Assembly: GCA_029204225.1 (NCBI GenBank)
Contig: CM055097.1
Coordinates: 47,240,617 to 47,304,616 of the forward strand
Origin: Diphasiastrum complanatum
Lineage: Eukaryota > Streptophyta > Lycopodiopsida > Lycopodiales > Lycopodiaceae
DNA: 64,000 bases
Reading direction: 5' to 3'
In this document: positions 53,944-64,000 of the stretch, piece by piece
Position numbering within the stretch: the first letter of the stretch is position 1
Layout of the letters: every line of letters starts with the position of its first letter
Notes under the pieces: model-generated
Seen by the model: the letters and a program-made list of their open reading frames with translations, nothing else
What the model was told of the DNA's origin: nothing
Databases searched by the model: none
Translations under genes and position numbers: made by a program

Positions 53944-54470
53944 CGAGGGATTACGGCTTGTGCTATTGTTGTGGTGCAGGTTTCAAGGTACTTTCCTACA
54001 ACGATGCTAGTTGGTCATCTCTCAAGGATGACTGTAAGAGCGTCTCAGGAGGGTGCACCATTGCATCAGGAGCAACAGTTCTCTGGGTTAGCAAGAAGCA
54101 GACCGTTCTAGCCTAGTCATCCTGTGAGGCAGAGTATGTTGCAGCAGCAAAGATGGTTAACGAGATAATATGGCTAAGGCAGTTCCTGGATGAATTGGGC
54201 GAAACAAGAAACGAGCCCCTGGTCTTGCAGATGGACAACACCTCTGCAATACACCTGACAGAAGATCCCGTATTCCATTCCAAAATGAAGCACATTGCGA
54301 CCAAGCATCACTTGATCAGGGATCTAATTGAAAAAAAAATGCTGCAGACCAACTTCATCGGAACGAAAGACATGGTTGCTAACATCTTCACCAAAGCCCT
54401 TGACAAAGGACTCTTTGAGAGACAAAGGAAAAGTCTCGGAATCGTAAAGCTGTCATGCTTTGAGAGGGAG
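53944..54470 (+). pseudogene. Copia-E RNase H and 3' end
   Basis: A second, different Copia RNase H begins upstream of its own active-site part: NDASWSSLKDDCKSVSGGCT, VSKKQTVLA then TAG (54114), SSCEAEYVAAAKMVNEIIWL, QMDNTSAIHLTEDPVFHSKM, NIFTKALDKGLFERQRKSLG. A polypurine-like TGAGAGGGAG (54461..54470) follows. It resembles Copia-1 RNase H more than Copia-C. Confidence 0.88.
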
Positions 54471-55086
54471 CTCAAGAAACAAAACGTTTCTAATTACAAA
54501 GCTTTGCTAGCTTTCAGCCCTCTGCCTGACGAAGATGTTCACGAACACAAAAATCAAGAGACAGAAGCACGAAAGTTTCGCGAACACCTATCAAAAGACA
54601 CAAACACGAAAGATTCGCAAACGAGAATCTTTTGATGTCGAACACGAGAAAGTCGGACGATGGAGACGAAATCAATGACGCGACATGAAAAACGTCGCAA
54701 AAGACTTTCTGCTCTCACGCTCCAAAGAGTACCAACAAAGATCATGCAAGTACCCAGAAGTACAGATATCTGATCTGATGGCATGACATCAGCAGATACA
54801 CTCTAGGTCGTGGCTAATCTGCCACTCTTGTAATTTCTTGATTAAATTAGATGTTTAGTCACTCAAATCTTAAAAGTTACATAGAACAACTATATACTTG
54901 CTAGATGATACTTGTGACATATACAGACAGATGAAGTAGTCTAATGCTAGTAAGCAATCAATCAAGACGAAATATAGACAAGAAGTCTGCCTGCATGCGA
55001 GACATGTTCTGTGATTAAGATCCATAGTGATCCACAAGTCCGCTAGTAAGCAAGACATCCACTTGTGAGAGAACTGTATTTCTCTC
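54471..55086 (+). repeat. Probable Copia-E 3' LTR, end not defined
   Basis: The sequence after the polypurine-like run is rich in CACGAA and TTCGCGAA words, like the Copia-1 LTR. It does not begin with TG (CTCAAGAAACAAAACG), so it may be mutated or rearranged. No second copy is seen. Confidence 0.4.
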
Positions 55087-56070
55087 ATGCCAACACACTG
55101 CATGGATCTTCAACAACGGATCACACTTGTGACCGACAAGAGAAAATTTTGGGAGTTCGTTATGATTCTCAAATGGATACTGTCAATTGGAATGAAGCTC
55201 TTGCAACGATTGATTGTACAACATGATATATGTGTCAACAAGATAATCAATCAGATCAAACTTTGGATACACTAATCATGTTTCCACTGAATGTGCTAAA
55301 TCTGGATATCAACGGAACCTATACTAGAACCGATTGAGGATGATCTCATACCAGTGAGCCATGCCTTGACTTATAATGGCAATGCAGAACTTACGGATGA
55401 GCAGATTCTAGATCATATGGATCTGACCATATTTGGAGTGCGTAATGTTCCTGATGAACCAACAATAAAACCGCCCAAAGCAGTTATATAGAAGGAAGAT
55501 AGGATCACAGAATTGATGACGAATAAACAAGCTAAGCAACATTATAATACGGTCTTGAAATGGGAATCTTCCCTTCGAAAGATTGATTCAAAGAAAGTGA
55601 CACGCTTACTAGATAAAGGCAAAGGAAAAGTCGAGGATGATTCTACAAGTTAGAATTCTAGTAAGACAACATCATCTAGGAAGTCTTCACCTTTGAAGAA
55701 GGATTTATCATCTTGGAGGTCATCGCCTCCACGATCAATTCCTGCTAAGAAAGCTAAGCGAAGATCCAAGACAAGTCTTTTCGAAAAAGAACAAGCAGAT
55801 GTAGTTCAACATGATATTTCCAAATATTTTAAATGTTATACACTGGATGATGTCGTTATCATGTTACCTAAAACACATCGTGAACCTGGAGAATACGTGC
55901 CAGAATCAAAAGAGGTTTACGCTGGCCCAGCTAGGACGCAGCCAATGAATCTTGTTGAACAAGGAGAACGAAAAAGATCGTACATTAAACAAAGTGACGC
56001 GGAAGGATCACTTTCTGTCACCTTTTACTGCAAGCATTTTGGATTGCCTTGCTGGAGCAGAAGCTTATAG
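55087..56070 (+). pseudogene. Unrecognised decayed reading frame 1
   Basis: I do not recognise it. From about 55135 one frame reads QMDTVNWNEALATIDCT and TLIMFPLNVLNLDINGTYTR. After a shift near 55310 another reads EPIEDDLIPVSHALTYNG, DEQILDHMDLTIFGVRNVPD, through stops near 55489 and 55652 to a Ser/Lys-rich stretch (SSRKSSPLKKDLSSW) and ISKYFKCYTLDDVVIMLPKT, ending at 56070. The acidic start, basic Ser-rich middle and conserved-looking end suggest a once-real protein, perhaps gag-like or carried by a retroelement. Confidence 0.5.
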
Positions 56071-56389
56071 TTTCTTGGATGGAAAACGATTTGATACTCC
56101 GGTGAATGGCAACCAATTTTGCAAGTTTTGGCAGCCTGCTCCGCTAGTTCAACAAGCCTGATCTCAATGGTTTTTTAATTTTATTTGTTTTTCAATTTTT
56201 TGTTTCCAGTACTTCAATTTCTGAGTTTTTTGAAAAAAGACAGTTAAAAAAAAAAAAACAAAAATTGAGGAAAGACTGGTGAGCAAAAGTCAGAAAATCA
56301 TCAGCATGGGAAACATGAAACACAGTATTTTCTGATGAAAAATGACTTAGAAAATTATTGTTTTGGTCATATATGGCCTATACAGTACC

Positions 56390-56740
56390 AAAAGCCTTCG
56401 TTGAGCTCTCAGACTGTACATCCACTCTAGATTTATCTAATTTGAGGTGGGCGAAGGTTCTTGTTAAGGGAAAATCCAGTTTTTGAGTCAGACGAAGGAT
56501 AAGTGATATGCCATTTTGGAAACCTTCGCCGAGCATCTTAACCTCATTATGAACCTTCGTCGACCTGCTAGATGATCTTAAAATGTTAAAATTAGATTTT
56601 TCATAGGTTTAGATTGTGAAAAAAATGCATTTATGACAGTACCTGGGCGAAGGACCCTCTTGGGCGAAGGTTCATCCTTCGCCAGCCCTGGAAAACGTTC
56701 ACCTGATAGGTTCAGATCCCCAGAAACCTTCGTCAAATTT
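56390..56740. repeat. Cluster of nine CCTTCGYC motifs in both orientations
   Basis: CCTTCG followed by TT, CC or TC, or its reverse complement, occurs at 56395, 56451, 56492, 56523, 56554, 56647, 56664, 56676 and 56727. Several share the longer AACCTTCGYCGA. The surrounding sequence (56071..57050) is otherwise AT-rich and carries no convincing gene. Confidence 0.75.
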
Positions 56741-57075
56741 TTTATAGCCTACCTTTACAGCACTGTACATGCCTGCAAATTTTTGTTCGAAACTGATCAT
56801 CCAAACTAGTATTCAGTGTAATGGACCCACCAAATTCACCTATAAGTTGGCTGAATTCAATTCATTCCTCACTTGTGCTAGCGAAGCTCTTGCAAATTTT
56901 GCCCGCAACCAAAGCCTTCCAAACTTCTTGACTTGCTTTCTGATACACTTTCACACGTCTTATATTTCCTTTTTGCTCATCATGTCTTCTACCGATACTT
57001 CCCACTCTCCACGCTATACTTATCCATCGTGATGTCCTATCTGCAACGGACATCATTATCCTTCCTAGCACAAGC

Positions 57076-58911
57076 ATGGTCACTCAGTGGATCACCCTTG
57101 CGGAGCCTCTGCTCGCTACAATGGGTATTCATGAGAGAGCCTTTTCTCGTCGAATCAATATGGATTTCATCACTCTTGCCTTCAGTACGTGGAAGGAAGA
57201 GAAATCCAAATTTTATATCACTTTCCAGGGAGCCACAGACAAGGTGCGCATCACTGACCTTTCAGCCATAGGTATAGCATCTGGTACACAGGCCTCACCC
57301 AATCACAAGTAGGCCAAACATGCCATCAAGCCATACATTCACCTCACCAATGATCTGCACTGGACCAATGACAGATACCTTCTGGAAGCCATCACTGAGC
57401 CTTCAATACACGCTATTGCCCAACTACTGAACAACTTCTTGATGGTTGGTAACCTCAGGAAATATCGCATCACATCACAGATCCTCCATAGGATAGTGGA
57501 GTCTCACACCAAGTTGGCCAAAGCCCCTCCTAAACCATATAATTGGTTCAAGACTGTTTCTGGTGACCTCAAACGAGCTATTAAGGGCAATACTAAGTAG
57601 CAGTTCATTGCTGGCTCTTTATTGTCCCTTCTAGCCGCTTCTCACCTAGAAAACAAAATCCATGGCTTCCACCTGGATTTTGTGCTTTCTGTGAAAGATT
57701 CAACTAGTTTCATCACATTTTGCTATATTTCCATATTTTGCATATTGAGGCCAAAACTTGTTTTAGACTTAGAGGTTGACTTTTCAAAGTTCATTAGTCT
57801 AAATTTCATTTGGGTCCAAAAACACTCTAATCAGCCAAAAAATTGTCCAGCTGGATCAAGAGCTAAAGATTGCCAAACATCATGAAGACAAGGCTGAAGC
57901 CGAAAAGAAGTTGGCCCAGCAACAAGCTGATCGCTCGGAAGAATACATCAGCTTCCTGCAAAAACAACCGCACAGGATCAGGTGGATAAGGTCGTGCAGG
58001 ATGCAAAACAACATGTGCAACTACTGAAAGGGTCAATTGCAGATGGCAGAACAAAATCGCACGTGGCTTCAAGGTGAATTGGATGCAACCATCCTTGAGC
58101 ATGATGTTTATCTTCAAACACAAATACCAGATCATCCGGTCACACCGACGTAGATCGCGTATTTATTCAAGATATTGGAGACATACAGCTTCAATCGAGT
58201 TGGCAAAGGCTAAAGAGACCATCATCGCCTATGAAAAAGCAGCCGTTCAAATTTTGGAAGTCGGACCACAAATCCCCGTATCGGTCATGTCACAATTCTC
58301 CCCTACGCGCCAAGAACCTGTACCATTGGATACAGGGGTAGATTCGAGCATGGACCAAGGGGGAGCTCCAGATATAGCAGAACAACCGCCAATCTTACCG
58401 GCAGTACAAGTAGGTCCATCCTCATCAAGGACCACACCTCTATTCAGAAGGGCCATCAGCGTCGAGGACCAGATCCAGACCTTCTTAAAGCAACATCCGC
58501 ATGAGTCCTCGCATGGTAGTTGGGTTCTAAAGTTTAAGACCTCCGAGATAGAGGCCAGCAAAGAGTTGGACAAAATACTTGCATTGGGAGAGCAGCTGAC
58601 ATGGAGAATCACTGTTTTTGAGAAAATTCCGGAAATCAATTAGGAGTTATGTCGCCAGCCCTCGCCAAATGCGGGTCGATCCTTATTATGTGCCAATGCC
58701 GTGAAGGAATAAATGGAAAGATTTGGAATTGGCTATGGACAAAATCGCCATCCATATGCCCAATTGGCCTCCATTCTCCAGATCCAACGGTGCGACAATC
58801 GGCAATGTTTGCTAAAGATCTAACTCAGTTGGCGTCAGTGGCAACCAGATGGGACGATTGCCTCCCTCCTCTGGCAATCGATCCAAATAAGCTGATGGCC
58901 TCAGAGCAACT
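57076..58911 (+). pseudogene. Unrecognised decayed reading frame 2
   Basis: I do not recognise it. It opens MVTQWITLAEPLLATMGIHE, continues FSRRINMDFITLAFSTWKEE past a stop at 57310 with YIHLTNDLHWTNDRYLLEAI and IAQLLNNFLMVGNLRKYRIT to TAG 57598. A Lys/Gln/Glu-rich helical stretch (HEDKAEAEKKLAQQQADRSE near 57880) looks like a coiled coil. The last parts (58074..58643 and 58649..58911) are Pro/Ser-rich, then KTSEIEASKELDKILALGEQ. Frameshifts lie near 57870, 57960 and 58170. The order helical domain, coiled coil, Pro-rich tail resembles gag or structural proteins of LTR elements, but no motif proves it. Confidence 0.45.
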
Positions 58912-59040
58912 CAAAGCTTTGGTTCTTCATAAAAAATTATGAGAAGAGCTACACATATTTATGGAGTTTGAGGTAACTCGAGGTAGAACCACATCCATCC
59001 ACCTTTTGATGACATCTAAAGTGAAAACTAGAGTCTATGA
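58912..59040 (-). repeat. Inverted fragment of a Copia-C-type LTR
   Basis: It is the reverse complement of about 49435..49570 with few differences (AAAGCTTTGGTTCTT to AACTAGAGTCTATG). It supplies the stop codon of the last unknown frame. Confidence 0.8.
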
Positions 59041-59289
59041 TCAGCTGCCGGTTGCTCACTTATACTTTTGTGCAGCAATGATGGGAGGCTCCTGGGAATC
59101 ACGCTTCACATCATGGACAACCTCAAAGTGGATTGTCAGAGCCCATCGTTGTTTTATACTACACAATTTGGATTTTAATACTACATGCCTCGACTTTATG
59201 GAAAAGGTGCAGTACCAATCAATAAAGACTCGTTGCAAAGCCAATAAAAGTTTCCAATAACTGCATATTGTAGGTGTCGTGGGACCACC

Positions 59290-59900
59290 ACCAATTTTGG
59301 TGGGGGATACTGTTGGAGGGTTTGCGGATCCCAAGGCAGCCCTAACCCTAGCTAATAAGTGAGAGGGATTTGGCACCCTGCGTGTGTAAGTCCAACCCGA
59401 TGATCACATAGTTATTTGATTGATTAGTTAAAAGTCAATAAAAGGACTTTAGGCCTTTTTGTGAGACTTTTAATGTCGCAGGGCCTAAATGTCAAGTTAG
59501 TGAATAAAGTTGGGTTTCCCTCCAATTTTGATGGTTTCCACACTTTTTTAAATTTGAATAATTAGGGAGGTAGAAATGGACAAATAGGATTCAGAGGCCA
59601 GGGTCCTCCTCTCTACTGTACAAAGGGACCAACTCGAGTTCCTACACATGTTTATTTCCTCATTTCAATAAAGCAGATTGGTTCTCTTCAAAAATGGATT
59701 GATGAATGTCCTTGCTCTTCTTCTTTCCTTCTCCATCTCTCATGCTTTCTTTGGCTTTTGCTAATTGTTGGATCTAAATGTTATTGGGATTGAATGTTAT
59801 TATACTTTTTATGCGAGAGAAAGGGAGAGAGAGAAAGAGTAATCTATTTCTATCGAGGTGTGTAGTGTTAATGGATTGTAGTGTTAATGTTTAGGGTTAA
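59290..59900 (+). repeat. Polypurine tract and probable LTR start of an unknown element
   Basis: TTTTGGTGGGGGATAC (about 59294-59309) is followed by TGTTGGAGGGTTTGCGG, which looks like a polypurine tract plus LTR start. Downstream are a TATA-like GTCAATAAAAGG (about 59440) and AATAAAG (about 59668), fitting a promoter and polyadenylation signal. No second copy is in the window, so the LTR call rests on motif layout only. Confidence 0.45.
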
Positions 59901-59930
59901 TGGATGTACAGTTAGATTTGGATCCTCCAT

Positions 59931-61200
59931 TCATATCGCTCTTATGGAAACGAACCTACGCGTGACAACTAATCTCGTTTCTTTGATGCTAGATTGACTA
60001 GATCTTGGATTCTGGTTAGGCAAGGAAAGAAACCCACTACAAAGATGGATCCTCCTTTGTCCTATCATTAAGAGTAATGTTGATATAGCAAATGCATCCA
60101 AAAGTTTTGAAAAATTTGACACTCGGCCTCCTACCAAACAAGACTTCAAAGGGTTTTTTCCATCCAATACCACACTTGACCATCTATTGCATAGAAAATT
60201 AGCACACAACAAAGCTTGATCCCAAGAGGATTTAGGAAGATTTGCACCTAACCTCATGGCTTTGGCACCTTCACATAAACCCTAAACCCTAAACCCCAAT
60301 CTCTTGTGCCATACCTCTTGCATTGACAATTGCTCATTTGCCATACGTCCAACTTGGTTAGCGACAACACAAGCATCAAGTTTGAACAATTTACCTTGCC
60401 TCTTCCCTTTTGCAATCAATTCATCCTCCTTCTTGATCAAACAAGCATCACCATCAAACTCCACTTTGAATCCCTTGTCAAGAATTTGACTCACACTAAT
60501 AAGGTTCTTAGTGATAGATGGAATGAACAAAGCATCCTTCAAATTCACATTCCTATAAGTAGAGAGGGAAATAGGAATTATTCCAATCCCTTTGATTGCA
60601 CACTCACCATCATTGGCTGTGTAGATCATCACCTTCTTGTCACCTTCAAATGCCATCAATGATAAATAATACTCCTCATGATATGTCCACCAAATTAGCA
60701 CGACCATCCAACAAGCCATTAAAAACAACTTGAACAAGCTCCACATCCTTAATGCTTTCACTAATGCGTGCTAGTTCAACACTCAAAGCTTTAACTCTCA
60801 AAACAAAAGCATGAGCACTTTCATCCTTCTTTGAAGACTTTGAAAATTTTGCCTCCTTAGGGTTAGGACCCTAGATGTAGACTTGGATTCATAAATCTTC
60901 TTCAAGGTTTCTCAAGTGTCACTAGATGTAGTGCACTTACCAACTTCCTTGAGAAGTTCAGTAGTCACATTCATCTTGATCACATGTGGAGTTTCTTTGC
61001 CCTCTCGTCATACCTCAGTTGTTCTTGAGGTGCCAAAGGTCTCTCCTCCACACCTATGACAATATCCATCAAATCTCAAGCGAAGATTCCATCCTCACCT
61101 TCCAAGTAGAATAATTTGTTGAGGTAAGCCTATCATTGCCTTCCAACATGAAGCCACTTAAGGTTGGCATGTTGCAATGATATGATCTTATCTTTGAACC
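59931..61200 (-). pseudogene. Copia-D, minus-strand gag to integrase remnant
   Basis: Right to left: gag start GNDRLTSTNYSTWKVRMESS (about 61110) and KMNVTTELLKEVGKCTTSSD (about 60950), deletion, protease/pre-integrase region (60282..60761, MIYTANDGECAIKGIGIIPI, LKDALFIPSITKNLISVSQI, FKLDAC and WHKRLGF), then the integrase C-part (59931..60257, KSSWDQALLCANFLCNRWSS, VVLDGKNPLKSC). Two AACCCTAAA-type units sit at the gap (about 60270-60295). Stops are frequent. It resembles Copia-C (YTANDHECSIEGIG) and is probably the same family. Confidence 0.85.
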
Positions 61201-62886
61201 TGTTACAATGCACTTAGCACTCTCTTGAAAATCAACAAATGAAAGTCAAGAAGAAATCACAAAGATTTGGAAACAATCTAGCCTTTCCTTCTCTCTCTTC
61301 AACAATCCTAGCACATAGAATGTTGATTACTTGATCACAATAGATCTAAACACAATATGATGAAGTTTTGCTAACGAGAAAAATTTTCCACATAAAATGA
61401 GAATAAAAAGATACTTTCTCCACGTTGGTACTGCTATTTATAGCCTCAAAAATTTCATTTGGCCAATTGCCATAAACTTGTCCTAAATGGTAACTTCTTG
61501 GTACTTCATCAAAAGCCTAGAAATTCTAATCTATATGCAATGTATGAAATCTAGCCAGTTAGAATGGGTCCAAATCCAAATCTGACCTCGTCCACTTATA
61601 TGCTTGCCAAAATAGTACAAACAATATTTAGGCTTTATTGACAAACATAAATCTATCTGTAAGTTGAAATTTCATGTTGGCCTTAAAATTGCAAAAAATG
61701 ATCAACTGAACTAGCTAAATTTTTCACACATCATTCTCTAATAGTTCTTTGTCGTGCTGCTTATAGTGGTATCCTACTTCTGGATGCACTGTTGATCATT
61801 GTTTTTTGGTCCATCTGTTATTTGTTGTTTTACTAATTTCTTAATTTTGTTACGTTTAGTTACCTGCCTCCCTATCTAGTTTTCTTTTCTTTGTTGTTTT
61901 TAGTTGCCTTTTTTCCCGATACTTTCGTGTCTTCAATTTGTTAGCGTTGTTTTTAATGTTGCATTCCTTCAACTACGTATATGGGTCTTAGCTAGAATTT
62001 CATTTCATTTTTAAATATTGCTTTTTTCTTAACAGTGGTAGAGTCTACTCTTGGACTCTATTTTACTTTTTGTTGCTTTTTTGTACAACACCTTTGATAG
62101 ATCGGGTTTCCACAAGTAAGAAATATGTAACACGGAGTAATTATAGAGGGAACAAAATAAACTAATCAGCAGCGCATCTAGAAGCAAAATAGTACTAGAA
62201 AAAATAGAACAGAGAGCTATATCAGAACTACACAAAGCTAAAACCACACATAATTACAATGTAAAAGAAGAAAAGACAACTTGCAATCCAACTAAAAGGC
62301 AGTAGAAAAAAGTAAGATATAGAGGAGCAAGGCAAAACGAAGCGGGGTCAAAACGAAGGATGTAGACATTAAGCTAAAGTCGAATTCAATTGGGAATAGG
62401 AGTATTTTTTCATAGATGGATATTTTTATTCTATTATGTACTTGCATTATCAATTCAAGAGCTTACTGTATTTTGTCAAATATCAAATATAATGTTTTAG
62501 TCACTTTTAATTTTTGACTCAAGATCTATCACCCCAAAGGAGTCCAATTCTCTAGTACCATTCTAGAGCTAAACTCATTTTCCATCTTCACATCATTCGG
62601 GTTTGAGTCAAATAATGTAATCAAGGTGTAGAATAACTAAAACAGACCATGGGTTGTAATCTACGTGCATGTGCAAAATCAGCAAATCATGCACCAGTAC
62701 TTTTAATAGGCTTAGATGCATTATACCAAGTAAAAGTGGGCAGAGACAAGGCATCTAGCTGTCAAGAAAAGGGTGTAGAACAAAAGCCAACAGGCGAGGT
62801 TTATTCTAGAGACTAATCACCATTGGAAAAAATGTATAGAGATTGCAACATGCAAGAAAATGCCTTATTTCCAGCTAAAATGAATT
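61201..62886. other. Non-coding stretch between Copia remnants
   Basis: AT-rich, no reading frame with a recognisable domain. The first part may be the leader or LTR of Copia-D, but no primer-binding site was found. Confidence 0.5.
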
Positions 62887-63740
62887 TTACAACCTTAAGA
62901 AATCAATATCCTCTAGAAAAAGAATGCCGATTTTAAAGCAATAAAATTGTAGGCTAGTTAAGGCCCAACTTCTACCAATATGAAAGAACAACAAAACTTT
63001 CAAATACTTTAATGAAGGGCTTGGAACTAGTCCAAACTTCACAAGGAGTCTTACTATTAGATAGGCCTTTGGTTGAAGATCGATTTTGTAGATAAGCTGC
63101 TCAAAAAACAACGTGCTGCCAAAATTTGGGGAATGATACATGAGCAATCATGCAAGTCCATTGGATCGTGGAGAGTAGGAAGTTGTAAGTTGTCGTTCAA
63201 TCCCATTGGTTGAACAATACTCCTTGAATGCATTGGAGATGTATTCACCACCATTGTTAGTCCTAAGAGCTTTGATCTATCTTCCTATCTACAACTCAAC
63301 ATGCTCTTTGTAGATCTTGAAGAAGTGAAAGGCGTCAGATTTGGGCTTACAACAACTCTTCTTGAATAGTTATCAATGAATGTAATAACAAATTTAGCAT
63401 CAAATAATGATGGTGTTTGCATTTGGCCACATATATATGAATGAATTATGTCCAAAAGATTTCTAGATACATGCTCTTGATTTGATTTAAAAGGTCTTCT
63501 AGTAGGCTTTCCTATAATACAACCTTGGAAGACTAGAGGGTTGAAGTTACTTCTTCAATAATCGAGATCAAAAACTAAATAATGTTTAGACATATTAGCA
63601 ATAGATCCATGATCCAAATGCCCAAGTCTATAGAGGACTCTGATGTTGTTATGACCTTGTTATCTAGCATGTTGACATCATTTGAAAACTGGGTGATGGT
63701 CATTTTGACCCACTCATAACTCACCTTATCTACAATCAAT
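62887..63740 (-). pseudogene. Copia pre-integrase/integrase remnant
   Basis: On the minus strand: the pre-integrase end LGHLDHGSIANMSKHY (about 63600), FKSNQEHVSRN, and the integrase catalytic block LRTNNGGEYISNAFKEYCST and NGIERQLTTSYSPRSNGLA (about 63270-63150), where the Asp of DNGGEY is Asn. Beyond 63140 the text decays. Confidence 0.8.
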
Positions 63741-64000
63741 ATTGTGTTACTGCAGGAGGACATTCGAAGGAATGGTGCATCCTCATCATCCATTAAAGAC
63801 TCACATGCTATATACTCCAAGAAAGACTTGAATAAACAACACAAGAAAAGGAAGGCAATCAAGAATGACCAAGTTCAGAATCATTCGCAACAAACGATCC
63901 AGAATCCTAATAAGCAACATGCTCAGAACAAGAAGAAGATGTTCTACAAATACTACAAGAGGACAAATCACGAGATCCAGGACTGTAGAATCCTCAAGTT
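63741..64000 (+). pseudogene. Copia gag zinc-knuckle scrap, continues off the right edge
   Basis: The plus strand reads a Lys/Gln-rich stretch (KDLNKQHKKRKAIKND) and FYKYYKRTNHEIQDCRILK at the very end. This is like the knuckle FYRYCKRTGHEIKGC of the minus-strand Copia at 46.1 kb, but with more Cys lost. It faces opposite to the integrase remnant beside it. Confidence 0.7.

Noticed and set aside
57076-58911. A plant mobile-domain or transposase assignment for unknown frame 2
   Set aside because: The overall feel is similar but no defining motif was found, so no function is assigned.

Overview
The window looks like nuclear DNA of a land plant with a large, transposon-rich genome. The evidence is one plant-type nuclear gene with plant-like GT..AG introns, many LTR retrotransposons whose primer-binding sites match plant initiator Met tRNA (TGGTATCAGAGC type), LINEs and long CT microsatellites. 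Very long repeat-filled introns fit ferns or conifers. A fern is my guess, but the sequence does not prove it.

The only host gene I can support is on the minus strand and covers most of the left two thirds (184..41823). It encodes FZL, the chloroplast FZO-like dynamin-family GTPase. Six exons can be read: 41265..41823, 36377..36972, 25507..25575, 21321..21518, 6008..6139 and 184..270. They join in frame into 547 codons: transit peptide, thiamine-phosphate-synthase-like domain, then the GTPase motifs G1, G2, G3 and G4. The rest of the GTPase and the C-terminal region lie beyond base 1. Coding in the window is 1.6 kb of a 41.6 kb span.

The introns hold the repeats. Intron 5 (271..6007) has gypsy 3' ends arranged as a 392-bp inverted repeat, and a 72-bp hairpin around a primer-binding-site-like sequence. 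Intron 4 (6140..21320) has a chain of LINE copies. One is split by a Copia element with a clean 5-bp target duplication, and a gypsy gag scrap lies between two others. Intron 3 (21519..25506) shows no gene. Intron 2 (25576..36376) has gypsy element B nested in gypsy element A, and a 155-bp tandem duplication next to the exon 2 donor. Intron 1 (36973..41264) has a decayed Copia reverse transcriptase/RNase H.

Upstream of FZL (41824..64000) is a repeat graveyard. It contains a minus-strand Copia (43.9-46.9 kb), a decayed minus-strand gypsy (47-49 kb), a plus-strand Copia (49.3-53.9 kb) interrupted by a Mutator-like MITE with an internal fold-back, and the 3' end of another Copia (53.9-55 kb). 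Next is a 4-kb block of decayed, unrecognised reading frames (55.1-58.9 kb) ending at a polypurine tract and an LTR-like start, which is the best candidate here for something undescribed. Further minus-strand Copia fragments run to the end, and the last 260 bases are a plus-strand Copia gag scrap. Every transposon reading frame seen has stops, shifts or deletions.
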